In this document: one piece after another, positions 47,597-64,000 of the stretch
How positions within the stretch are numbered: position 1 is the first letter of the stretch
How the letters are laid out: each line of letters starts with the position of its first letter
Assembly (NCBI GenBank): GCA_027214125.1
Contig: JAPWHF010000004.1
Location: forward strand, 161,777-225,776
Source: Zoogloeaceae bacterium G21618-S1
Lineage (GTDB): Bacteria; Pseudomonadota; Gammaproteobacteria; Burkholderiales; Rhodocyclaceae
Length of the DNA: 64,000 nucleotides
Direction: 5' to 3'
The notes under the pieces: generated by a model
Seen by the model: only the letters and a program-made list of their open reading frames with translations
Told to the model about the DNA's origin: nothing
Database searches by the model: none
Program-made: the position numbers and the translations under genes

Positions 47597-48237
47597 TACG
47601 CCCCCTTGACCGCCGGCCGAACAACCACATCACCGCCCCGAGCACCGGGAACAGCACCTTTCACCAGCAGCAGCTGACGCTCGGCATCCACACGAATCAC
47701 TTCCAGATTCTGCATGGTGCGCTGAACGGCGCCCATGTGACCCGCCATGCGCTTACCCGGAAGCACGCGACCCGGATCCTGCGCCTGACCAATCGAACCG
47801 GCCGAGTTGTGCGACAGCGAGTTACCGTGGGAAGCACGGTTGGAAGAGAAGTTGTGACGCTTGATCGCGCCAGCAAAACCCTTACCGATGGACGTGCCGA
47901 CGATATCAACCTTCTGGCCAACACCGAAAATATCCACGCTCAGCGCATCACCCGGCTTAACGCCTTCGAGCGCCGACGCATCGACACGGAACTCCTGAAG
48001 TAGCCAGCTGGCTTCAACACCAGCCTTGGCAAGGTGACCCGCGAGCGGTTTACCCACCCGGCTAGCGCGACGCTTGCCGAAGGCAACCTGGACGGCCGTA
48101 TAGCCGTCGGTCTCAGCGGTCTTGATCTGGCTAACGCGGTTGTCGGACATGTCAAGCACAGTCACCGGGATGGTTTGACCATCGTCGGTGAATATGCGAG
48201 TCATCCCGACCTTGCGACCTACAAGGCCTAGACTCAT
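47596..48237 (-). CDS. rplC: 50S ribosomal protein L3
   Basis: A 213-residue L3 near the peptidyl-transferase centre. It begins [20 protein letters not shown], and the central extension has [20 protein letters not shown] and [10 protein letters not shown]; the Gln there is the residue methylated in E. coli L3. It follows a 109-bp gap after rpsJ that carries regulatory-looking signals. Confidence 0.97.
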   Translation of the reverse strand: MSLGLVGRKVGMTRIFTDDGQTIPVTVLDMSDNRVSQIKTAETDGYTAVQVAFGKRRASRVGKPLAGHLAKAGVEASWLLQEFRVDASALEGVKPGDALSVDIFGVGQKVDIVGTSIGKGFAGAIKRHNFSSNRASHGNSLSHNSAGSIGQAQDPGRVLPGKRMAGHMGAVQRTMQNLEVIRVDAERQLLLVKGAVPGARGGDVVVRPAVKGA

Positions 48238-48301
48238 TTTATTCTCCCAAATCCCGGTTGCGATTGACCGGGGCCGTAAAGATTTTGCGCGAAAAACGCA
48301 A

Positions 48302-48338
48302 GGGCCGGATTATACCGGCCCAGGCGCACAGAACACAA
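48302..48338 (-). promoter_or_regulatory. GC palindrome with embedded TATAAT between rpsJ and rplC
   Basis: The minus-strand sequence GGGCCGG-TATAAT-CCGGCCC (48302-48321) places a perfect -10 hexamer (48309-48314) in the loop of a 7-bp GC stem. TTGTGT at 48333-48338 is a possible -35 with 18-bp spacing. It may be a promoter with a symmetric operator, or a terminator/attenuator, because TTGCGTTTTT follows the stem. Confidence 0.5.
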
Positions 48339-48346
48339 GCCAAGAA

Positions 48347-48658
48347 TTACTGCAACTTGATTTCCACATCGACGCCCGCGGGCAGATCGAGTTTCATCAG
48401 GGCGTCAACCGTCTTTTCCGTCGGATCAACGATATCCATCAAACGCTGATGCGTACGGATTTCGAACTGATCGCGCGACGCCTTGTTGACGTGCGGCGAA
48501 CGCAGCACGTCGTAGCGTTCGATACGCGTCGGCAACGGAACCGGCCCACGAACCACAGCGCCGGTGCGCTTCGCCGTTTCGACGATTTCAAGCGCGGACT
48601 GATCGATCAGACGATAGTCGAAGGCCTTCAGGCGGATACGGATTTTTTGGCTTTGCAT
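48347..48658 (-). CDS. rpsJ: 30S ribosomal protein S10
   Basis: A 103-residue S10/NusE protein used in the ribosome and in antitermination complexes with NusB. It begins [19 protein letters not shown], with [19 protein letters not shown] and the C-terminal [19 protein letters not shown] 48658 is the family start. It lies 55 bp after tuf. Confidence 0.97.
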   Translation of the reverse strand: MQSQKIRIRLKAFDYRLIDQSALEIVETAKRTGAVVRGPVPLPTRIERYDVLRSPHVNKASRDQFEIRTHQRLMDIVDPTEKTVDALMKLDLPAGVDVEIKLQ

Positions 48659-48713
48659 AATAGATTCCAAAGAGCGAGGGCGGCACGTCGTGCGCCGCCC
48701 GGGACTGTGTTGT

Positions 48714-49904
<1,191 letters not shown>

Positions 49905-49940
49905 TGCTCAATTTCCTTGTATCTTGTCGAAAATCAGAGA

Positions 49941-52034
49941 TTACTTGCTCTTGATCACAGCTTCGGCCACGTTCTTCGGGGCTTCGCTGTAGTGCTTGAA
50001 TTCCATCGAGTACGTTGCACGACCCTGCGTCAGCGAACGCAGCGAAGTCGCATAGCCAAACATCTCGGCCAGCGGCACTTCAGCACGAATACCCTTCATG
50101 TCGCCTGCAATGTCGTCCATGCCGAGCACGATGCCGCGACGGCCTGACAGGTCGCCCATTACGTTGCCCATGAAGTCTTCCGGGGTCTCGACTTCGACCG
50201 CCATCATCGGCTCCAGGAGCACCGGATTGGCTTTGCGCATGGCGTCCTTGAACGCCATCGAACCAGCCATCTTGAACGCGTTTTCGTTCGAGTCAACATC
50301 GTGGTACGAACCGTCAAACAGCGTGACCTTGACATCCACCACCGGGAAGCCTGCCAGCACACCACTCGGCAAGGTGTCGCGAATACCGCGGTCGACTGCC
50401 GGAATGTACTCGCGCGGCACCACGCCACCCTTGATGGCGTCGACGAACTCGTAGCCCTTGCCGGCTTCATTCGGCTCCAGCTTGATCCAGACGTGGCCAT
50501 ACTGACCGCGGCCACCGGATTGTTTGACGAACTTGCCTTCCTGTTCAACCGCTGAACGCACGGCTTCGCGGTAAGCCACTTGCGGCGCGCCCACGTTGGC
50601 TTCAACGTTGAATTCGCGCTTCATGCGGTCAACGATGATCTCAAGGTGCAGTTCGCCCATACCCGAGATGATGGTCTGACCGGACTCTTCGTCGGTACGC
50701 ACACGGAAAGACGGATCTTCCTGGGCCAGACGGCTCAGTGCGATACCCATTTTTTCCTGGTCACTCTTGGTCTTCGGCTCAACAGCGACGTGAATCACCG
50801 GGTCCGGAAACTCCATACGCTCGAGAATGACCGGTGAATCCAGTGAGCAGAGCGTTTCACCCGTCGTCACGTCCTTGAGACCCACACACGCCGCGATATC
50901 GCCAGCGCGCACTTCCTTGATCTCGATACGATCATTAGCATGCATCTGCAGCAGACGGCCGATGCGCTCTTTCTTGTCCTTGATCGAGTTCAGCACGGAG
51001 TCGCCGGAATCGAGCACGCCCGAGTAAACGCGGATAAAGGTCAGCTGACCCACAAACGGGTCGGTCATCAACTTGAATGCCAGCGCCGAAAACTTCTCGT
51101 CGTCAGACGACTTGCGAATCACTTCATTGCCATCTTCGTCCGTGCCCGTGATAGCCGCCACTTCGACCGGCGAAGGCATGAATTCGATGACGGCGTCCAG
51201 CATGCGCTGAACACCTTTGTTCTTGAACGCAGTACCGCACAGCATCGGCTGAATTTCGCAGGCGATGGTGCGGCGACGCAGACCGGCAATGATTTGCGCT
51301 TCGCTCAGATCGCCGCTCTCCAGGTACTCGTTCATGAGCTCTTCGGTCGCCTCGGCAGCTGCCTCGACCATCTGCTCACGCCACTTGGCTGCCTCTTCGA
51401 CCAGATTCGCGGGAATCTCCGCGTAGTCGAACTTGGTGCCTTGCGACGCCTCGTCCCAGACGATCGACTTCATTTTGATCAGATCGACCACACCCTCGAA
51501 GTGCTCTTCAGCGCCAATCGGCAACACCACCGGCACCGGATTGGCCTTCAGGCGCGACTTCATCTGTGCGACAACCTTGAAGAAGTCAGCACCCGAGCGA
51601 TCCATCTTGTTAACGAACGCAAGACGCGGCACACGGTACTTGGTTGCCTGACGCCACACCGTCTCGGACTGGGGCTGCACACCACCCACCGCGCAATAAA
51701 CCATGCACGCACCATCCAACACCCGCATCGAACGCTCAACTTCAATCGTGAAGTCCACGTGCCCCGGGGTGTCGATGATATTGATGTGGTGCTCGGGATA
51801 GCTCATGTCCATCCCTTTCCAGAAGCAAGTGGTCGCGGCGGAAGTGATGGTAATGCCACGCTCCTGCTCCTGCGCCATCCAGTCCATGGTTGCAGCGCCG
51901 TCGTGAACTTCACCAATCTTGTGGTTCACGCCGGTGTAGAAAAGAATACGCTCGGTCGTCGTTGTCTTGCCGGCGTCAATGTGAGCTGAAATACCGATAT
52001 TGCGGTAGCGCTCAATAGGTGTCTTGCGAGCCAC
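49941..52034 (-). CDS. fusA: Elongation factor G
   Basis: A 697-residue translocation GTPase. It begins with [20 protein letters not shown] after the start, with P-loop [19 protein letters not shown] and NKMD, and C-terminal domains IV-V. The start is GTG at 52034, preceded by GGAAGGG; the in-frame TTG six codons earlier is not family-like. It is preceded by an intrinsic terminator in the 97-bp gap after rpsG. Confidence 0.97.
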   Translation of the reverse strand: MARKTPIERYRNIGISAHIDAGKTTTTERILFYTGVNHKIGEVHDGAATMDWMAQEQERGITITSAATTCFWKGMDMSYPEHHINIIDTPGHVDFTIEVERSMRVLDGACMVYCAVGGVQPQSETVWRQATKYRVPRLAFVNKMDRSGADFFKVVAQMKSRLKANPVPVVLPIGAEEHFEGVVDLIKMKSIVWDEASQGTKFDYAEIPANLVEEAAKWREQMVEAAAEATEELMNEYLESGDLSEAQIIAGLRRRTIACEIQPMLCGTAFKNKGVQRMLDAVIEFMPSPVEVAAITGTDEDGNEVIRKSSDDEKFSALAFKLMTDPFVGQLTFIRVYSGVLDSGDSVLNSIKDKKERIGRLLQMHANDRIEIKEVRAGDIAACVGLKDVTTGETLCSLDSPVILERMEFPDPVIHVAVEPKTKSDQEKMGIALSRLAQEDPSFRVRTDEESGQTIISGMGELHLEIIVDRMKREFNVEANVGAPQVAYREAVRSAVEQEGKFVKQSGGRGQYGHVWIKLEPNEAGKGYEFVDAIKGGVVPREYIPAVDRGIRDTLPSGVLAGFPVVDVKVTLFDGSYHDVDSNENAFKMAGSMAFKDAMRKANPVLLEPMMAVEVETPEDFMGNVMGDLSGRRGIVLGMDDIAGDMKGIRAEVPLAEMFGYATSLRSLTQGRATYSMEFKHYSEAPKNVAEAVIKSK

Positions 52035-52088
52035 GGTGGCAACCCTTCCCAATCACGCTAACGCGCAATTTTCTTTCAAGTCGATTAC

Positions 52089-52113
52089 AAAAAAACGAGC
52101 CCTGACGGGCTCG
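52089..52113 (-). terminator. Intrinsic terminator between rpsG and fusA
   Basis: On the minus strand CGAGCCC, loop GTCA, GGGCTCG (52096-52113) is followed by seven T (52089-52095). It lies 18 bp after the rpsG stop and ends about 55 bp before the fusA GTG, so rpsL-rpsG and fusA-tuf could be partly separate transcripts. Confidence 0.85.
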
Positions 52114-52131
52114 ATCCACGTCGCATCCAGA

Positions 52132-52620
<489 letters not shown>

Positions 52621-52635
52621 TTATTGAGCCAACAA

Positions 52636-53013
52636 TCAAGCTTTCTTCGGGCGCTTGGCGCCGTACTTGGAGCGCGATTGCTTCCGATCCTTAACACCCT
52701 GCAGGTCCAGCGATCCGCGGACGATGTGGTAACGCACACCCGGCAAGTCTTTTACACGACCACCACGAATCAGGACCACGGAGTGCTCCTGGAGGTTGTG
52801 GCCTTCGCCGCCGATGTACGAAATAACCTCAAAGCCGTTGGTCAGGCGAACCTTCGCAACCTTACGCAGAGCGGAGTTCGGCTTCTTCGGCGTCGTGGTG
52901 TACACGCGAGTGCACACACCACGCTTCTGAGGGCAGGCTTCCAGCGCCGGCACCTTGCTTTTGAGAACGGCAGATTTCCGCGGTTTGCGGACGAGCTGAT
53001 TAATTGTTGGCAT
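52636..53013 (-). CDS. rpsL: 30S ribosomal protein S12
   Basis: A 125-residue decoding-site protein. It begins [20 protein letters not shown]. The streptomycin-determining Lys residues are both wild type: [12 protein letters not shown] near 43 and [12 protein letters not shown] near 88. ATG 53013 is the family start. Its ribosome site (GGGAAA) lies directly after the T-run of the upstream terminator hairpin. Confidence 0.97.
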   Translation of the reverse strand: MPTINQLVRKPRKSAVLKSKVPALEACPQKRGVCTRVYTTTPKKPNSALRKVAKVRLTNGFEVISYIGGEGHNLQEHSVVLIRGGRVKDLPGVRYHIVRGSLDLQGVKDRKQSRSKYGAKRPKKA

Positions 53014-53029
53014 AGCTTGAGAATTTCCC

Positions 53030-53062
53030 AAAAAACCGAGGCAGCCCTTTGGGCCGCCTCGG
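53030..53062 (-). terminator. Terminator hairpin in the rpsL leader (attenuator or rpoC terminator)
   Basis: On the minus strand CCGAGGCGGCCC, loop AAA, GGGCTGCCTCGG gives a 12-bp stem with one G-U pair, followed by six T. The T-run ends 16 nt before the rpsL ATG. It can end rpoBC transcripts, but it also lies downstream of the only good promoter in the gap, so it may attenuate the str operon. Confidence 0.85.
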
Positions 53063-53080
53063 GCGGTGTATTCCGGCTGC

Positions 53081-53102
53081 GACTGACTACGATTGGTCAG
53101 TC
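53081..53102 (-). promoter_or_regulatory. Upstream hairpin in the rpoC-rpsL gap
   Basis: A perfect 7-bp inverted repeat GACTGAC / GTCAGTC with an 8-nt loop lies between the candidate promoter and the terminator hairpin. It would be the first structure of the rpsL leader RNA. Confidence 0.55.
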
Positions 53103-53119
53103 TACATAAAAGAGGCCGG

Positions 53120-53145
53120 ATTTTACCCCCGTTCGTTTTAAAAGG

Positions 53146-53149
<4 letters not shown>
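53120..53149 (-). promoter_or_regulatory. Candidate str-operon promoter
   Basis: On the minus strand, TTGACC (53144-53149, overlapping the rpoC stop) and TAAAAT (53120-53125) are separated by 18 bp. Transcription would start near 53113, about 100 nt before rpsL. Confidence 0.6.
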
Positions 53150-57429
<4,280 letters not shown>

Positions 57430-57467
57430 GTGTCACTCCATCCGATTGAGCTGTGGGCTCAGTCGGC

Positions 57468-61601
<4,134 letters not shown>

Positions 61602-61694
61602 AGATGCTCCGGGTAGCGTTCAGACGTGGGAAGACAGGAGACAACAAGCCGTCAGTGACGACGTCGCTCTCTTCTGGCTTCGAAAAGTACGAAA

Positions 61695-61724
61695 GGGCTG
61701 GCGCCCATTTTCGGGTGCCAGCCC
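61695..61724 (-). terminator. Attenuator-like hairpin between rplL and rpoB
   Basis: On the minus strand GGGCTGGCACCC, a 6-nt loop GAAAAT, and GGGCGCCAGCCC pair over 12 positions (one G-U), followed by the T-rich TTTCGTACTTTT. It starts 17 bp after the rplL stop, the same place as the E. coli rplL-rpoB attenuator that lowers rpoBC expression. Confidence 0.75.
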
Positions 61725-61741
61725 TGCCTGAGACCGGGAAA

Positions 61742-62122
61742 TTACTTGATCTCGACCTTGGCGCCAGCGTCTTCGAGCTGCTTCTTGAGGCCTTCGGCTT
61801 CAGCCTTGGCCACACCTTCCTTGACAGCCTTCGGAGCACCGTCAACCAGGTCCTTGGCTTCTTTCAGGCCCAGGCCAGTGGCAGCGCGCACGACCTTGAT
61901 GACTTCGACTTTCTTGTCGCCAACGGCGGCCAGGATCACGTCGAATTCGGTCTGCTCTTCTGCAGCGGCAGCGGCTTCGCCGGCGACGGCGGGGCCGGCG
62001 ACAGCAACAGCAGCGGCGGCGCTCACGCCAAACTTCTCTTCCATCTGCTTGATCAGTTCGGACAGTTCCAGAACCGACATGGACGCGACTGCGTCAAGGA
62101 TTTCGTCTTTGCTAATAGCCAT
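61742..62122 (-). CDS. rplL: 50S ribosomal protein L7/L12
   Basis: A 126-residue stalk protein. The N-terminal dimerisation domain ([20 protein letters not shown]) is followed by an Ala-rich hinge (residues ~35-55). The C-terminal factor-binding domain has the [19 protein letters not shown] helix. It has normal length and lies 62 bp after rplJ. Confidence 0.97.
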   Translation of the reverse strand: MAISKDEILDAVASMSVLELSELIKQMEEKFGVSAAAAVAVAGPAVAGEAAAAAEEQTEFDVILAAVGDKKVEVIKVVRAATGLGLKEAKDLVDGAPKAVKEGVAKAEAEGLKKQLEDAGAKVEIK

Positions 62123-62184
62123 TTGAATTACTCCTGATTACTGAACTAACGCCGCTTCCGGAGAATCGGCGATTACTCGTGAAA

Positions 62185-62709
62185 TTACGCAGCCTCTTTC
62201 GCGTCCCGAACCGCTGCGAGCGCACGCACGAACTTGGAAGGCACCTCGTTGAGCGTCTGGACAAACTTGGCGATCGGCGCCTGCATCGTACCGAGCAGCT
62301 TTGCAAGCAGCTCTTCACGACTCGGCATGGTGGCCAGTGCCTTGATCCCAGCTGCGTCCATGACGTAGTTGGGCATGACACCGCCTTTAATGATCAGTTT
62401 GTCACTGGTCTTCGAAAATTCCTGCAAAACCTTGGCCGGGGCCACCGGATCTGCGGACATGCCGTAGATCAGCGGACCAACCAACTGGTCAGACAGGCCA
62501 TCGAAGTGCGTGCCGGCAATGGCACGCTTCGCCAGGGTGTTCTTCAGTACGCGCAGGTAAACGCCCGACTCACGTGCCTTGGCACGCAATGCAGTGATTT
62601 GACCCACTTCGAGACCACGGTACTCAGCGACAACGATCACCTGAGCGTTCGCCACTTCGGCGGACACTTCGGCAACAACTGCCTTCTTACCTTCAAGATT
62701 GAGACCCAC
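62185..62709 (-). CDS. rplJ: 50S ribosomal protein L10
   Basis: A 174-residue stalk base protein that, with L7/L12, also represses its own mRNA in E. coli. It shows [34 protein letters not shown] and [17 protein letters not shown] at 62709 is chosen because GGGAG lies six bases upstream; the ATG two codons earlier abuts that site and is too close. It follows a ~294-bp leader. Confidence 0.95.
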   Translation of the reverse strand: MGLNLEGKKAVVAEVSAEVANAQVIVVAEYRGLEVGQITALRAKARESGVYLRVLKNTLAKRAIAGTHFDGLSDQLVGPLIYGMSADPVAPAKVLQEFSKTSDKLIIKGGVMPNYVMDAAGIKALATMPSREELLAKLLGTMQAPIAKFVQTLNEVPSKFVRALAAVRDAKEAA

Positions 62710-63003
62710 GGTCATCTCCCACTGAATGGTTACGCCTTGCCCAGGCATGCTGCCCCGGGTTCGGACTACTTGCGGCGACCGTCATTCAGGGGATCAAGAG
62801 CATCGGCATGGCCGATAATGAATCCTGATTCGGGCTTCGCCATCTACGCTGGGCCTCCGCCGCAAACAACAGTGCGGAGATTTGAGATCGCGCCCGGACA
62901 AGCCGGACAATGATCCCCAACGGTCTTTGACAACCTGCAGCCCCTTCGGAGCTGCAGCCCAAAGACCCGACCGCCCCTTACGGGTCGACCGGGCAAACTG
63001 GCA
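62710..63003 (-). promoter_or_regulatory. Structured rplJ leader (L10-leader-like region)
   Basis: This ~294-bp gap has no gene. Near its 5' end on the minus strand lies a nested inverted repeat: outer arms GGTCTTTG (62922-62929) with CAAAGACC (62960-62967), inner arms CTGCAGC with GCTGCAG (62935-62957). GACCCG (62964-62969) can instead pair with CGGGTC (62981-62986), so two folds compete. The rest up to the start codon shows no clear signal. In E. coli this location holds the L10/L7-L12 autoregulatory leader. Confidence 0.6.
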
Positions 63004-63702
63004 TCAAGCGCTGATAACGCTCGACGGCTCCACGCGCATCCCGGCACCCATGGTGCTGGACACTGCAACGCGGCGCAGATACAAACCTTTCGACGTGGCC
63101 GGCTTGGCTTTGTTCAAGGCATCGACCAGCGCTGCGGCGTTCTGCTGCAGCGATTCGACCGAGAACGACGCACGACCGATGGTGGCATGCACGATACCGC
63201 CCTTGTCGGCGCGATACTGAACCTGACCGGCCTTGGCGTTCTTCACGGCGGTTTCGACGTCCATGGTCACCGTACCCACTTTCGGGTTCGGCATCAGGCC
63301 ACGCGGGCCGAGAATCTGGCCCAGCTGACCGACAACACGCATGGCGTCCGGCGTCGCGATACACACGTCGAAATTGAGGTTACCGGCCTTGACCTGCTCA
63401 GCCAGATCGTCGAAACCGACGACATCTGCACCAGCGGCCTTAGCCAGTTCGGCCTTGTCACCCTGTGCAAACACGGCGACACGAACGCTCTTGCCGGTAC
63501 CGGCGGGCAGCACGACCGAACCACGGACCACCTGATCCGATTTACGCGGATCGATACCGAGATTCACGGCCACATCAACCGACTCATCGAACTTGGCGCT
63601 CGCCAAATCCTTGATCAGCGCAAGCGCCTCGGCCATCGGGTACACACGATTGCGATCAACCTTGGCGCGGATCGCTTGCACGCGCTTGGAAACTTTTGCC
63701 AT
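63004..63702 (-). CDS. rplA: 50S ribosomal protein L1
   Basis: A 232-residue L1-stalk protein. It begins [20 protein letters not shown], with [18 protein letters not shown] and the C-terminal [20 protein letters not shown] in the family position. In E. coli it represses the rplKA message. It lies 2 bp after rplK. Confidence 0.97.
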   Translation of the reverse strand: MAKVSKRVQAIRAKVDRNRVYPMAEALALIKDLASAKFDESVDVAVNLGIDPRKSDQVVRGSVVLPAGTGKSVRVAVFAQGDKAELAKAAGADVVGFDDLAEQVKAGNLNFDVCIATPDAMRVVGQLGQILGPRGLMPNPKVGTVTMDVETAVKNAKAGQVQYRADKGGIVHATIGRASFSVESLQQNAAALVDALNKAKPATSKGLYLRRVAVSSTMGAGMRVEPSSVISA

Positions 63703-63704
63703 GA

Positions 63705-64000
63705 TCAGAGCCCCTCAACCGTCACGCCCATGCTGCGAGCCGAACCAGCAATGGTCCGCACAGCACCCTCAAGATCCGCCGCCGTCAGGTCGGGCATCTT
63801 GGTCTTGGCAATTTCTTCGACCTGCGCGCGCGTCACGCTACCCACCTTGTCGGTGTGCGGCTTCGCGGAACCCTTCTGCAGACCGGCGGCTTTCTTGATC
63901 AGGATCGACGCCGGCGGCGTCTTCATGATGAAGGTGAAGCTCTTGTCGCTGAAGGCGGTGATCACGACCGGAATCGGCAGTCCGACCTCAAGGCTCTGCG
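63705..64000 (-). CDS. rplK: 50S ribosomal protein L11, 5' part outside window
   Basis: The C-terminal ~97 residues of L11, reading [20 protein letters not shown] and then [39 protein letters not shown] and the end SMGVTVEGL. This is the GTPase-centre RNA-binding domain. The N-terminal domain continues past the right edge. It is co-transcribed with rplA (2-bp gap). Confidence 0.96.
   Translation of the reverse strand, partial: QSLEVGLPIPVVITAFSDKSFTFIMKTPPASILIKKAAGLQKGSAKPHTDKVGSVTRAQVEEIAKTKMPDLTAADLEGAVRTIAGSARSMGVTVEGL

Noticed and set aside
62713-62748. Longer L10 start sites, including ATG 62715
   Set aside because: The Shine-Dalgarno GGGAG directly abuts ATG 62715, but is correctly spaced for GTG 62709, which also gives the expected MGLNLE start.

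Overview
The window is high-GC (roughly 60-65%, estimated by eye) chromosomal DNA of a betaproteobacterium. A Rhodocyclales/Zoogloeaceae-type organism (Azoarcus/Thauera/Denitromonas neighbourhood) is the best guess. The grounds are the ribosomal gene order with tuf between fusA and rpsJ, the L10 N-terminus starting MGLNLEGKK, a four-cysteine (zinc-type) S4, and a RegB/RegA redox two-component pair. This placement is inferred from remembered family features, not from a search.

Region 1 (1-14185, all minus strand) is a one-directional block. In transcription order it reads: CbiX/SirB-like chelatase, CHASE-PAS histidine kinase, receiver-ATPase protein, RND adaptor, sulfide:quinone oxidoreductase (SQR), RND permease, DUF2892 membrane protein, second CHASE-PAS histidine kinase, second receiver protein (cut at the window edge). 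The SQR keeps the three catalytic cysteines of type I enzymes. It sits between the two pump genes with a YgaP-like DUF2892 partner, which points to a sulfide/persulfide-linked efflux or stress operon flanked by two related sensor pairs. A TTGACA -35 element and a palindrome lie at the 5' end of the adaptor gene, which appears almost leaderless. The first ~115 bases are G/C homopolymer and look like a damaged contig end.

Region 2 (14256-34627) is mixed housekeeping and accessory content: M23 peptidase, TcdA, Sel1-repeat protein, MBL hydrolase, a small conserved protein, PatB-type C-S lyase, ssb, an MFS transporter, uvrA, a GGDEF-EAL protein with a periplasmic c-type haem motif, a ribbon-helix-helix protein divergent from a DJ-1/PfpI protein, a small unknown protein, LapA-domain protein, CPA2 antiporter, MarR regulator, galE, copper chaperone PCuAC, and regB-regA-hslR.

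Region 3 (34680-64000, all minus strand) is the alpha, spc, S10, str and rpoBC/L10 ribosomal supercluster. From the right edge it reads rplK (partial)-rplA-rplJ-rplL-rpoB-rpoC-rpsL-rpsG-fusA-tuf-rpsJ-rplC-D-W-B-rpsS-rplV-rpsC-rplP-rpmC-rpsQ-rplN-X-E-rpsN-H-rplF-R-rpsE-rpmD-rplO-secY-infA-rpmJ-rpsM-K-D-rpoA-rplQ. The few non-coding gaps in this otherwise tightly packed run hold recognisable control signals: a rplJ leader, an attenuator-like hairpin before rpoB, a promoter plus terminator in the rpsL leader, a terminator before fusA, a GC palindrome containing TATAAT before rplC, a 17-bp-spaced promoter before rplN, and a strong bidirectional terminator after rplQ. No tRNA, rRNA, insertion sequence or CRISPR array was seen.
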